From DATBAX01 sp963762965 (GTDB lineage: Bacteria; Acidobacteriota; Terriglobia; Terriglobales; Acidobacteriaceae): a DNA stretch of 64,000 nucleotides. The notes beneath the pieces were generated by a model. That model searched no databases and was not told where the DNA came from. It saw nothing but the letters and a program-made list of their open reading frames with translations. A program made the position numbers and the translations under genes. Of this stretch, positions 51,930 to 60,105 are shown in pieces; position 1 is the first letter of the stretch, and every line of letters begins with the position of its first letter. The stretch covers positions 806,001-870,000 of the forward strand of contig CAVXME010000001.1 of the NCBI GenBank assembly GCA_963762965.1, read 5' to 3'.

Positions 51930-52850
51930 CTAGTTTATCTTTTGTCGCACGCCAGCTAGTGTCTTGCTGGACCAGTCGCAATAGCCTTCTCTGTCCTTGA
52001 ACTCAGGATTATTGTGGCTCCAATATGCAATCCTGCACCGATCGAAGATGATGCCAGCGCGCCTCGTTGAGGGAATCCATTTCTTCTTAGGAATCCGATG
52101 CGGAACGAACAGGCCCACCCTCATTCCACCGCGAATCGATGGCGGCTGGTCGGAGAACCACTCATGGAAAAATGCGACCTCGTCTAGTTCTCGCTTCTTT
52201 GCTTCCCAATTCGCGCCTGATGCACATTGGCCAACGAGGATTAACTTGCCCTCTGCGCCATCAGGGAAGTCCCTCCAGGCAACTAAGTCGAGGGTGTCAT
52301 CTTGCGCATGGACTTGTCCTTCCACGGTACGCGCTTGTCCTTCTCCTATTGCGACCGCGAGGTGGGTTAGGGCTTCCGCGAAGCGTTGCGGAAGTTCAGT
52401 TCGCGGAGCTCCGAAACGTAATGCCTTTCCTCCAACAAAGGCTTGAGCAGCGTATTTCGAGAGGTCTTCAAACATCCTGCGAGGGAAGGTTTTATTGCCC
52501 CGGCGCTGCTTCCATCCAAACCACGACAGGCATAGGCAAAATATGTATGACGCATAGTTATCAGCATCCCCGGCAACAATGATTCCGGCGCTATCGACGA
52601 CGAAGGGATAGGCACTGGCGGCTGCAAGGGCTCGGCGTCTTACTTCGCCAAGAATCTCTCCGCACGCCGACTCAACGTTGGCGTTCTGTTGAATCGTTGT
52701 CTTGGCATCATACGCGGAAAGGCGTTTCAGATTGCGCTCAACCGTGGCTATGCTGCATCGTCGTTCGGGAGAAACTAAAGCTGCCAACTCCATCCAATCA
52801 GCGCATCCGAGTGGGTTATTCGTATTCTCGGGAAATTTTAGTAGCTGCAT
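51930..52850 (-). CDS. PD-(D/E)XK-like nuclease, putative restriction subunit
   Basis: 306 residues, no named family. The region DDTLDLVAWRDFPDG (about residues 184-198) followed by KLILVGQCASGANWEAK (about 202-218) looks like a PD-(D/E)XK core with Asp188 and a Q-type active site (GQC). The Lys usually following (GQCK) is Ala here; Lys218 might substitute. Glu128 or nearby could be the helix acid. Position between a ParB-like protein and a DNA methyltransferase suggests the cutting subunit of a restriction-type system. The call is inferential. Confidence 0.6.
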   Translation of the reverse strand: MQLLKFPENTNNPLGCADWMELAALVSPERRCSIATVERNLKRLSAYDAKTTIQQNANVESACGEILGEVRRRALAAASAYPFVVDSAGIIVAGDADNYASYIFCLCLSWFGWKQRRGNKTFPRRMFEDLSKYAAQAFVGGKALRFGAPRTELPQRFAEALTHLAVAIGEGQARTVEGQVHAQDDTLDLVAWRDFPDGAEGKLILVGQCASGANWEAKKRELDEVAFFHEWFSDQPPSIRGGMRVGLFVPHRIPKKKWIPSTRRAGIIFDRCRIAYWSHNNPEFKDREGYCDWSSKTLAGVRQKIN

Positions 52851-52853
52851 TTC

Positions 52854-53996
52854 TCACCCACGAGTTTTTGTCTTTTTCCCGGAGTGAACTTTGTGTACTT
52901 CATCATTAACCCTGCCTGCAAGTCGGACGATCTCCTCTGAGACAGACAGTAATTCCGATTCTCCGTTGTAGCCGTTGATTACTGTACCGTTAGCTTGAAC
53001 CAAATCTTCGCGTGCCCGAGTCATCGCTTCACGGAATCGCTGTGGATCTCCAATGGAAATTTCATGTGCACGATCTAAGCTGTACCCGGCCCTTAACGCT
53101 GAAATTCCCTCCGGGGCTCTAAGAACCTCGCGAAGTGTATTTAGATCTGGATTTTGACTCTGCACCAAAGGTTCTTTATTTTTCGCCCTGCTGCCGTATA
53201 TCCACAACATGAGCTCGCTGAGTTCTCTGAGTTTTTTCTTCGGAACGGGATCTTTTCTCAATGAATTTTCGGCATTAATGCCGAGAAACTTCTGGAACTC
53301 GTCTTGGTCAGCAGCGGTGTACAAATGCGAAAAGAAAAATCGATATGCATTCGCGTCGTCACGGTCAAACTTGGCTTGTGTCTCGGCCTGCCTCAACAGC
53401 GTAAATCCACGGTATAGTCGTTTCACCGTTACGTTCCTGTCGCCGATTTGTTTGGCAATTTGATCGAGATCTACTCCCTGTTCCTCGTAAACGCGAGCGA
53501 CAAACTGAGCTTTTCCCAGCGCGTCCCAAGGCTTTGGACCATTTATATGCCGGAACCCGAGATAGGCCCAGACTTGCTCTCGTTTCCCATACACCCCAAC
53601 CGGAAGCCTCTGTAGGTCTTGCCGCAGTTTCCGATCTACAGGCGGAATCTCCTTCGCGCCAACTTCCCGCTGCAAGTCTTCGTTAAGAAGGAGGCGCACG
53701 GCCGCAAGGCGACGATTGCCTTCAACTACTATGAATCTGTCATTTTTGGGGTCGATCTTCTTAGGGTCATTCGGAATTGCAATGAGCGGCTCTTCTCTGA
53801 AGAAACCATTTGCGGCAATTGAGTCCACGATTTCGTCAACAGCCATGTCGTGCCATAAAACTCGAACCATCTCCTTATCGGTCTTGATATCTTCACCCAT
53901 AGTGAGGCGAGGATTCTCAAAGTCGAAGAGCAGGTTCTCAACTGGTATATTGTCGAAAGATGGCTTTACAAAGGCCGAGTTTCCGTTCGTTTTCAT
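52854..53996 (-). CDS. ParB/Srx-like domain protein
   Basis: 380 residues from ATG 53996. The ParB-like N-terminal domain includes IPVENLLFDFENPR, DEIVDSIAANGFFREEPLI and IVVEGNRRLAAVRLLL (about residues 90-104, the ENRR-type box). A helix-turn-helix-like DLDQIAKQIGDRNVTVKRLYRGF follows near residue 180. An in-frame extension up to 54233 encodes only the upstream repeat and is rejected. First gene of the cassette, 3 bases before the nuclease-like gene. Not a chromosomal ParB: there is no ParA. Confidence 0.75.
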   Translation of the reverse strand: MKTNGNSAFVKPSFDNIPVENLLFDFENPRLTMGEDIKTDKEMVRVLWHDMAVDEIVDSIAANGFFREEPLIAIPNDPKKIDPKNDRFIVVEGNRRLAAVRLLLNEDLQREVGAKEIPPVDRKLRQDLQRLPVGVYGKREQVWAYLGFRHINGPKPWDALGKAQFVARVYEEQGVDLDQIAKQIGDRNVTVKRLYRGFTLLRQAETQAKFDRDDANAYRFFFSHLYTAADQDEFQKFLGINAENSLRKDPVPKKKLRELSELMLWIYGSRAKNKEPLVQSQNPDLNTLREVLRAPEGISALRAGYSLDRAHEISIGDPQRFREAMTRAREDLVQANGTVINGYNGESELLSVSEEIVRLAGRVNDEVHKVHSGKKTKTRG

Positions 53997-54107
53997 GAGC
54001 GCAATAGCATCAGACAGTTGATGTTTGAGACAGCATACACCAGTCCTCTTTGCAGACGGTGGTTCGAGTAACCACAGAAGATATTGCAGGCTATCCTGGT
54101 ACCGCAC

Positions 54108-54257
54108 GCGCTGAAGCGCGTTTTCGGTTTCGACGGCTTGGCGGCCCGACTGGAAGTCGGGCCCTTCCCGGACAAGAGCGCTAACAAATGCAGGGATCCT
54201 TCGACGCCGCCGACGCTTCGTGAAACGAAGCATCGGCTTTGCTCAGGATGACAAGGG
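54108..54257. repeat. Direct repeat, left copy
   Basis: About 150 bases, opening with GCGCTGAAGCGCG, then GGCCCGACTGGAAGTCGGGCCC (a hairpin), then AATGCAGGGATCCTTCGACG and ending CTCAGGATGACAAGGG. A second copy in the same orientation is at 55467-55632. Together they bracket the toxin-antitoxin pair. Confidence 0.85.
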
Positions 54258-54295
54258 TAAAAAGAGCTCTGCCGGAAACCGACTTCCCGGGTGGG

Positions 54296-54865
54296 TCACA
54301 GCGCGTGGGCCATGACCAATTCGCAAAACTTGGGCGCGGATTTGCTTAGGCTCGCGATCACAAATGCCCTGGTCTGGGAAATGCCGATGCCTTGATCGTC
54401 CAATTTGTCCAATACTAGCTGCGGATTTAGATGATATTGATGGATCAGGAAATCGTCTGCGGTCTGGCAGAGTACGCCAAATTTTTCAAGACAATCTTTG
54501 GGAAAATGCCTGGTGTTTTGGGTCACGATGGTGTTGGCGTGCGCTATAATCGCGGCTGCCAGAACGTGGCGGTCGTCTTTGTCGGGAATACATTCCACCG
54601 CGCTTAGAAGTTCGGGCGGCACGGTGACCATGGCTTCCTCGAAAGCCTGCTTCATCTGGTTTCGCCTCCAGGCTATCTCTTCAGCAGACCGGTTCAGTTT
54701 AGTTTTAAGCGCTTTCGCCATCTCCGCTAATATTTGCGCGCTCCACAAGGGACGATACATGGCTGGTTCCTCGGCCAGCCGCAACAGAAAATCGCAGAGT
54801 GCCATGGGAACAAGAACACAAGCATCGAGCACAGCGGAATATTCATTCTCCTGTGTGAAAATCAT
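54296..54865 (-). CDS. PIN-domain toxin (VapC-like)
   Basis: 189 residues from ATG 54865. A PIN-type RNase: first acid in AVLDACVLVPMALCDFLLR, then the ILAEM Glu, DKDDRHVLAAAI acids near residue 105, and IVTQNTRHFP, the late strand typical of the fold (here Asn/Thr in place of the final Asp). Longer than ordinary VapC (about 130), with an extra C-terminal helical part. Overlaps the HTH gene by 23 bases, the usual antitoxin-toxin arrangement. Confidence 0.78.
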   Translation of the reverse strand: MIFTQENEYSAVLDACVLVPMALCDFLLRLAEEPAMYRPLWSAQILAEMAKALKTKLNRSAEEIAWRRNQMKQAFEEAMVTVPPELLSAVECIPDKDDRHVLAAAIIAHANTIVTQNTRHFPKDCLEKFGVLCQTADDFLIHQYHLNPQLVLDKLDDQGIGISQTRAFVIASLSKSAPKFCELVMAHAL

Positions 54866-55313
54866 CTGGGATCTTGTCGTAGTCCCCTTTGGCAAACTCG
54901 CGCCTGGCCAAATCGTTTAGAGTTGTCCGCCGGAAAGTGTCACGCTTTGATTTGTAGGCAATTACATCCCGCACATACATGCGGCGATGAGTGCCTACCA
55001 TGTGAAAGGGGATCTCTCCTTTCTCCAACAGTTGAACCAGGAACTGCCTGGACATTCCGAGAATCTTGCTGGATTCAACGGTTGTGAGTTCGTGCCTGTT
55101 CTGCAAGATGGTGACAGAATGACCAGCCCGCAGATCAGCGAGTAATCGAAGCAAAAACGAATAAAGGTTATTGGGCAAAATCTCGGTCTTACCGTCGGGA
55201 CCGATAAGCTTCGCTTCCGCCTCGCGAAGTTTGGTGTAAATGTCGATAATCTCTTTCTGCTCTTTTTGAGAAATATCAACTACGGGTGCTTCGCCGCTGT
55301 GTGCCAAGGACAT
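54843..55313 (-). CDS. HTH antitoxin with an excisionase-type DNA-binding domain
   Basis: 156 residues. The central part is a MerR/Xis-like winged helix (TVESSKILGMSRQFLVQLLEKG, then IPFHMVGTHRRMYVRDVIAYK, about residues 79-120). The N-terminal 70 residues are helical (KEQKEIIDIYTKLREAEAKL), and the C-terminal DFHTGE tail overlaps the toxin start. Antitoxins of this class bind their own promoter and the PIN toxin; an AT-rich region lies upstream. Confidence 0.75.
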   Translation of the reverse strand: MSLAHSGEAPVVDISQKEQKEIIDIYTKLREAEAKLIGPDGKTEILPNNLYSFLLRLLADLRAGHSVTILQNRHELTTVESSKILGMSRQFLVQLLEKGEIPFHMVGTHRRMYVRDVIAYKSKRDTFRRTTLNDLARREFAKGDYDKIPDDFHTGE

Positions 55314-55466
55314 GTCGCGCCTCCTGTACCGCGCAAGACATAATCAATATATTAAGACGTAAACGCTATAAATGCAATTTATTTGTTACTTATATATTGT
55401 AATATGCTGGTTCCATTAGCATTTAGTAGCGCTTAATGGACCATGAAGAGCCCCCATCGGCTCCGG
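55314..55466. promoter_or_regulatory. AT-rich promoter region of the toxin-antitoxin pair
   Basis: About 90 very AT-rich bases (for example TTATATATTGTAATATGC near 55390) between the antitoxin start and the right direct repeat. Likely promoter and operator; exact elements not resolved. Confidence 0.45.
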
Positions 55467-55632
55467 GCGCTGAAGCGCGTTTTCAGTTTCAACGGCTTGG
55501 TGGCCCGACTGGAGGTCGGGCCCCTCCCGGACAAACCCTTTCCGGACTAGAGCACGGATAAATGCAGGGATCCTTCGACGTCGCCGACACTTCGGCGAAG
55601 CGAAGCATCGGCTTTGCTCAGGATGACAAGGG
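55467..55632. repeat. Direct repeat, right copy
   Basis: Same sequence series as 54108-54257, with about 16 extra bases in the middle. It runs up to the stop codon of the beta-propeller gene. A translated frame through this element (55416-55637) is not a gene. The 55314-55639 gap holds only this copy and the promoter region. Confidence 0.85.
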
Positions 55633-55639
55633 CACACAG

Positions 55640-57091
55640 TTATTCGGTAGAGCTGGACTGGCGCAACACTACCTGGGATGCGTCTTTGATATCAGTGACG
55701 ATCAGGAATCTTTGGGACAATTTGAGGGAAGCGGGTGAGTCGGGTACCAGAGTCTTTAGGGGGCCGATGGTTTGAACGATGCCTGCCCCGTCGGGATTTG
55801 TTTTCAGAACTGCCAGTGGTTCGAGCTTTCCGAAAGGCGGATGGCCGGATTCCGCGAGATATACCTGATATTGCGTTTTTGGCGCGAGGCCCCTAGCGGC
55901 GATCTGCACCAGATCCAGTAGTCCCAGCGAGTTCACGGCTACCGATGCTTGTGCATCTGGAAACGCGGTCCCTTCGGCTTCCAGGTGCAGGCGAGCGGTG
56001 TTGCCGGCTTCGCCGAGCGGGGTGAGGTTTTCGGTGCCTGGGCCATTGGGAACTGCGTTGGGCACATAGACCAAGGCTTGCGTGGTCTGTCCAATGGGGA
56101 TGTTGGCGATCACTTTATTCGTCAGCGTATCGATCGCGACTGCCTGCTCGCCGTTTTCCAGAGCCACATAGATTCTGGAACCATCGCCGGACTGCCAGAT
56201 GCCGTGAGGAAGATTTCCTACTGGGATGGTAGCGACCAGTTCCGGCGTGGGGCCACGGCGGAAGACCTTTACCTGGTTGGCTCCGCCAATGGTCACATAA
56301 GCAAACTTGCCATTGCGATTATTTACAAAGTTCACGTGGTTGGTGATGGGGCCGGTTTCGATCAGCGCCTTTTGGTCGAATGGCGGCGTGGCGCTGAAGA
56401 CCTGCACTTTGCCTACGTCTTTTAAGGTGATCCACACTTCGTCGTTTTCCGGACTCACGGCGATATTGGGGCAGAACGGACTTGCCTGCGGCAAGCGCCT
56501 CACGACTTGATGCGACGCCACCTCGATCACCGCCAGCTCGGCGGTGAAGCTGGAACAGACGAATCCAAAGCGCCCGTCGGGACCGAATACCGTCATGCCT
56601 GGGCCGTTGGCCAGCTCGATGCGGCGAGTTTCCTTCATCTGCACCGGATCGATGACCGAGACATAGTTTTCACCGCGCACCGTTACCCATAGTTCGCTGC
56701 CATCGGGAGTGAAAAATGCTTCGTGCGGCGCGCGGCCGAGGTAAACGATTCCCTTCACCTTGTTCGTGGCCGTTTCGATCAGCGTGACGGAGTTCGAGCC
56801 GACCGAGACAACCGCCAGCGTTTTCGAGTCGGGCGAATAGCCCAGACCGTGCACCAGCAAAGAACCCCGGTAGAGCGGGCTCAAAGCGCCGGGGACGGGA
56901 TCGCCGAGCCGGATCACGCCGAGCAGTTGATTGCTGGAGGGATCAATGACAGAAACCGTGTTGGAAGTCTGGTCGGCGGCGTAAACCCGATCATGAGAGG
57001 AGACGGGAATATCGCTGCGTCCCCAGGGCGCTTGTTGGGCAACTGCGCAAGAGACGAAAGAAAGGCAGATCAGCAGGCACGCTATTTTCAT
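55640..57091 (-). CDS. Secreted YVTN-type beta-propeller protein (YncE-like)
   Basis: 483 residues from ATG 57091 after GGAG, with a signal peptide (CLLICLSFVSCAVA). Repeated blade motifs such as YAADQTSNTVSVIDPSSNQL, LIETATNKVKGIVYLG and VAIDTLTNKVIANIPIG mark a seven-bladed 40-residue-repeat propeller. A C-terminal beta domain (about residues 360-480) follows, with QASVAVNSLGLLDLVQIAARG. Extracytoplasmic; ligand unknown. The upstream DUF305 gene ends 37 bases before it, so the two form a probable operon. Confidence 0.85.
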   Translation of the reverse strand: MKIACLLICLSFVSCAVAQQAPWGRSDIPVSSHDRVYAADQTSNTVSVIDPSSNQLLGVIRLGDPVPGALSPLYRGSLLVHGLGYSPDSKTLAVVSVGSNSVTLIETATNKVKGIVYLGRAPHEAFFTPDGSELWVTVRGENYVSVIDPVQMKETRRIELANGPGMTVFGPDGRFGFVCSSFTAELAVIEVASHQVVRRLPQASPFCPNIAVSPENDEVWITLKDVGKVQVFSATPPFDQKALIETGPITNHVNFVNNRNGKFAYVTIGGANQVKVFRRGPTPELVATIPVGNLPHGIWQSGDGSRIYVALENGEQAVAIDTLTNKVIANIPIGQTTQALVYVPNAVPNGPGTENLTPLGEAGNTARLHLEAEGTAFPDAQASVAVNSLGLLDLVQIAARGLAPKTQYQVYLAESGHPPFGKLEPLAVLKTNPDGAGIVQTIGPLKTLVPDSPASLKLSQRFLIVTDIKDASQVVLRQSSSTE

Positions 57092-57128
57092 GCAACGACT
57101 CCTTAACTTGAACAAAGCAGGTTTTGTT

Positions 57129-57509
57129 TCATTTTTGAGGATTGGGCGCATGCTGCTTCAGCCAAAGCTGCATCAGCTCAACTTCCGACTGTTGGTCGGT
57201 GATAATTTCCTGGGCCAGCCGGCGCAGTTGCGGATCTTTGCCGTACAACAACTGGGTTTTGGCCATATCGATTGCCGCCTGATGGTGCGGAATCATCAGC
57301 CGCACAAAATCGAAGTCAGCATCGTGCGAGGGCTTTACGGACGCCATCGCAACATGCATTTTCTCCATGCTCTGCTGGAAATCGGACCAGGCGGGATCGT
57401 CGGCAATCGCTTTTTGGTCACCGTGCAAGGTGAGACTTTGCGGCGGGGCGAACATTACGATGGAGGAAAACGCCATCCCCAGGATGGCCAATCGCCACGG
57501 GCTTTTCAT
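57129..57509 (-). CDS. DUF305 family exported protein
   Basis: 126 residues with a signal peptide (LAILGMAFSSIVMFAP). DUF305 core: MHVAMASVKPSHDADFDFVRLMIPHHQAAIDMAK, with the His pair of the family, and EVELMQLWLKQHAP. DUF305 proteins are ferritin-like helical proteins often found with copper handling genes. Upstream partner of the beta-propeller gene, so the pair may act together on an extracytoplasmic metal or redox task; this is inference. Confidence 0.85.
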   Translation of the reverse strand: MKSPWRLAILGMAFSSIVMFAPPQSLTLHGDQKAIADDPAWSDFQQSMEKMHVAMASVKPSHDADFDFVRLMIPHHQAAIDMAKTQLLYGKDPQLRRLAQEIITDQQSEVELMQLWLKQHAPNPQK

Positions 57510-57581
57510 GACAATTCCTGAAGATATAGTGGAACAGAAAGGGCGCAGGTTCGCAAATGAGCAAGCGCCGAAATGGCAGAA

Positions 57582-57610
57582 GGGTCATTCGACGCAGCTC
57601 AGGATGACAA
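57582..57610. repeat. Short fragment of the direct-repeat family
   Basis: GGTCATTCGACGCAGCTCAGGATGACAA shares the ATTCGACG and CTCAGGATGACAA words of the 54.1/55.5 kb repeats, between the DUF305 and arginase genes. Confidence 0.5.
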
Positions 57611-57619
57611 TTCATTTTA

Positions 57620-58540
57620 CTAGAGGATTTTTTTGCCGAAAGCTGAAAGGGCCAGTTCGACGGCCAGTTCGGCGGTACGGTTGTGTTCGTCGATGACGGG
57701 ATTTACCTCGACGATTTCGAAGCTCAGCATGCGTCCGCTGTCGGCGATGATTTCCATGGCCAGGTGGGCCTCGCGATAAGTTGCGCCGCCGCGGACGGGA
57801 GTGCCGACGCCGGGAGCGTCTTCGGGATCGATCCAATCCATGTCGAGCGAAACGTGATAGCCGGCGGTGATGCCGCGTCCGGCGATGCGCAGCGCTTCTT
57901 CCATGACGGTGCGCATGCCGCGTTCGTCAATGTCGCGCATGGTCAAGACCTGGATACCGGCGCGGCGGACGTTTGCCTTTTCAATGTCGTCGATGTCGCG
58001 CACGCCCACCAAGACGCAGTTCTGCGGACTTACTTTCGGAGAGAAACCGAAAATATTCGACAGCTCAGCCGGGCCTAGGCCCATGGTGGCGGCCAGCGGC
58101 ATGCCGTGCACGTTGCCGCTCGGTGAAGTTTCGGGGGTGTTGATGTCGGTGTGAGCGTCAATCCAGATCAGGCCGATCTTTTCGTTCTTGCGGCGATAAA
58201 ACTCGGAGACTCCGGCGACGGTTCCGGCAGCTACCGAGTGATCGCCTCCGAGGGCGAGCGGGACTTTTCCCGCCTCCAACGTTTTCAGGACCAGTTCCGC
58301 ATGCTTGGTGCAGGTGGCGGCGATTTCTTTTAGATACTTGGCGTGTGGATTGCCTTCTGTTTTCTGTTCCGGAAGGGCGACGGTGATGTTGCCGGCATCT
58401 TCGACGACGTGGCCCAGTTCTTCGAGTCGAGCTTCGAGGCCAGCCACGCGGACGGCGGATGGGCCCATGTCCACACCGCGGCGGGATTGGCCGAGATCGA
58501 GCGGGACGCCGATGACACGGATTTTCTTGGGAGTGGGCAT
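57620..58540 (-). CDS. rocF: Arginase
   Basis: 306 residues. Hydrolyses L-arginine to ornithine and urea with two manganese ions. All three signatures are present: ALGGDHSVAAG, WIDAHTDINTPE and SLDMDWIDPEDAPG. The MGPSAVRVAGLE N-terminal loop and FEIVEVNPVIDEHNRTAE end are typical of true arginase rather than agmatinase. No urease or ornithine aminotransferase gene adjoins it. Confidence 0.93.
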   Translation of the reverse strand: MPTPKKIRVIGVPLDLGQSRRGVDMGPSAVRVAGLEARLEELGHVVEDAGNITVALPEQKTEGNPHAKYLKEIAATCTKHAELVLKTLEAGKVPLALGGDHSVAAGTVAGVSEFYRRKNEKIGLIWIDAHTDINTPETSPSGNVHGMPLAATMGLGPAELSNIFGFSPKVSPQNCVLVGVRDIDDIEKANVRRAGIQVLTMRDIDERGMRTVMEEALRIAGRGITAGYHVSLDMDWIDPEDAPGVGTPVRGGATYREAHLAMEIIADSGRMLSFEIVEVNPVIDEHNRTAELAVELALSAFGKKIL

Positions 58541-58578
58541 TATTCCTTAACGACCGCAGAGAACATTTCGGATACCTC

Positions 58579-58632
58579 GGGGGCTGAAGCCCGTTTAATA
58601 AGGATTGCCTAAACGCAGCGCTTAAGCGCTGC
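58579..58632. repeat. Two palindromic hairpins between arginase and asnS
   Basis: GGGCTGAAGCCC at 58581-58592 and the perfect 18-bp palindrome GCAGCGCTTAAGCGCTGC at 58615-58632. REP-like; may end the asnS transcript. Confidence 0.6.
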
Positions 58633-58695
58633 TCCACCCAAAAGCTGCCTCAACCTGAAACTACTCCACCAAAACAGATCCTCGGATCCAACCTG

Positions 58696-60018
58696 TCACG
58701 GATAGAGCCGATGCAGCATGCGCGGGAATGGAATGGTTTCCCGCACGTGCTCCAATCCGCAGATCCACGCCACGGCGCGTTCGATGCCCATGCCGAAGCC
58801 GCCGTGCGGAACACTGCCATATTTGCGAAGGTCGAGATACCACTTGAACGCTTCTTCCGGGAGTCCGTGTTCGTGAATGCGCTGGACCATCAATTCATAA
58901 GACGCCATGCGCTGGGAACCGCCGATGATTTCTCCGTAGCCCTCGGGCGCGAGGACGTCCACACAGAGCGCGAGCTCGGGGCGTTGTGGATCAGGCTCCA
59001 TGTAGAAAGCTTTCACCGTCGCGGGATAGCGATGGATCATGACTGGCTTTTCGAATTGAGATGAGATGTAAGTTTCATCGGGCGATCCCAGATCTCCGCC
59101 CCATTCGAATTTATTTTCCAGCGCGCCTTTCGCGTGACCCTCCTGCAACAGCTTGACCGCGTCGTCATAAGACAAGCGCGGGAATGGGGCTTCGATCTTT
59201 TCCAGTTTCGTTACATCGCGTCCGATGGTTTGCAAGTCGGCGCGGCGTTTTTCCAGGCAGCGCTTCACCAGGAAGCTGATCATTTCTTCGGCAAGTACCA
59301 TCAGATCGTCGAGCGTGGCGTAAGCGACTTCGGGTTCGACCATCCAGAACTCGGTCAGGTGGCGGCGGGTTTTGGATTTCTCGGCGCGGAAAGTGGGGCC
59401 GAAAGAGTAGACCTTGCCCAGCGCCATGGCCGTGGCTTCAATATAGAGCTGGCCAGATTGCGTGAGATAAGCCTGCTCGTCGAAATAATCAACCGGGAAG
59501 AGCGTGCTGGTGCCTTCGCAGGCGGCGGGCGTAAGGATCGGCGGATCGGTGAGAGTGAAGCCGCGGTCGTCGAAAAAGTCGCGAGCGGCTTTGATGATTT
59601 CGGCGCGTACCCGCAGAATGGCCGCCTGGCGCGGAGTACGGAGCCAGAGATGGCGGTGCTCCATCAGAAAATCGACGCCGTGTTCTTTTAAGGAGATGGG
59701 ATAAGGATCGGTTTCGGAGACACGCTGCAGAACCTGGACGTTGCTGACGTCAAGTTCGTAGCCGCCGGGGGCGCGCTTGTCGGCGCGGACTTTGCCTTCG
59801 ACGATCACGCTCGATTCCTGGGTGAGGCCTTTGATAGCGTCGAAAACTTCGGGCGGGACGGCGCTCTTCGGGACGATTCCCTGGATTACACCGCTGCCAT
59901 CGCGGAACTGCGGGAAAAGAAGTTTTCCGCTTTCGCGCAGATTGTAGAGCCAGCCGCGGATGGTGACGGTTTGGCCGTCGTGCTTGCCGATTTCGGAAAT
60001 TGTGGTTATAGGTGACAT
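58696..60018 (-). CDS. asnS: Asparaginyl-tRNA synthetase
   Basis: 440 residues, class IIb synthetase. An N-terminal OB-fold anticodon domain (VTIRGWLYNLRESGKLLFPQ) is followed by the class II core: motif 2 FGPTFRAEKSKTRRHLTEFW and motif 3 GGFGMGIERAVAWICGL. SGQLYIEATAMALGKVYSFG favours AsnRS over AspRS. Presence of AsnRS means Asn-tRNA can be charged directly. Its leader region carries a 9-bp-periodic repeat. Confidence 0.95.
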   Translation of the reverse strand: MSPITTISEIGKHDGQTVTIRGWLYNLRESGKLLFPQFRDGSGVIQGIVPKSAVPPEVFDAIKGLTQESSVIVEGKVRADKRAPGGYELDVSNVQVLQRVSETDPYPISLKEHGVDFLMEHRHLWLRTPRQAAILRVRAEIIKAARDFFDDRGFTLTDPPILTPAACEGTSTLFPVDYFDEQAYLTQSGQLYIEATAMALGKVYSFGPTFRAEKSKTRRHLTEFWMVEPEVAYATLDDLMVLAEEMISFLVKRCLEKRRADLQTIGRDVTKLEKIEAPFPRLSYDDAVKLLQEGHAKGALENKFEWGGDLGSPDETYISSQFEKPVMIHRYPATVKAFYMEPDPQRPELALCVDVLAPEGYGEIIGGSQRMASYELMVQRIHEHGLPEEAFKWYLDLRKYGSVPHGGFGMGIERAVAWICGLEHVRETIPFPRMLHRLYP

Positions 60019-60030
60019 GGTTAAAATCTT

Positions 60031-60103
60031 TTAACCGCTGAGATCGCAGAGTGCGTGAGAAAAGCAAATGCACTTGTTTTTCTCGGCGGCCTCGGCGGTA
60101 AAT
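60031..60103. repeat. Inverted pair of 9-bp-periodic arrays
   Basis: TTAACCGCTGAGATCGCAGAG on the left, CTCGGCGGCCTCGGCGGTAAA on the right; the inverse of the right repeats CCGCCGAGG every nine bases. Same family as 43004-43101. Confidence 0.6.
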
Positions 60104-60105
60104 TC

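Noticed and set aside
52854..53996. Chromosomal ParB acting at the nearby parS site
   Set aside because: No ParA gene beside it, and it is the tightly linked first gene of a nuclease/methyltransferase cassette; the ParB fold is shared by many defence-type proteins.
53997..54233. In-frame N-terminal extension of the ParB-like gene (79 residues, Arg-rich)
   Set aside because: It is the translated left copy of the direct repeat; the same residues appear from the right copy at 55.5 kb. The ParB-like fold begins at 53996.
55416..55637. Small minus-strand frame of 73 residues
   Set aside because: Lies wholly in the right direct repeat and mirrors the extension above; no ribosome binding site or family.
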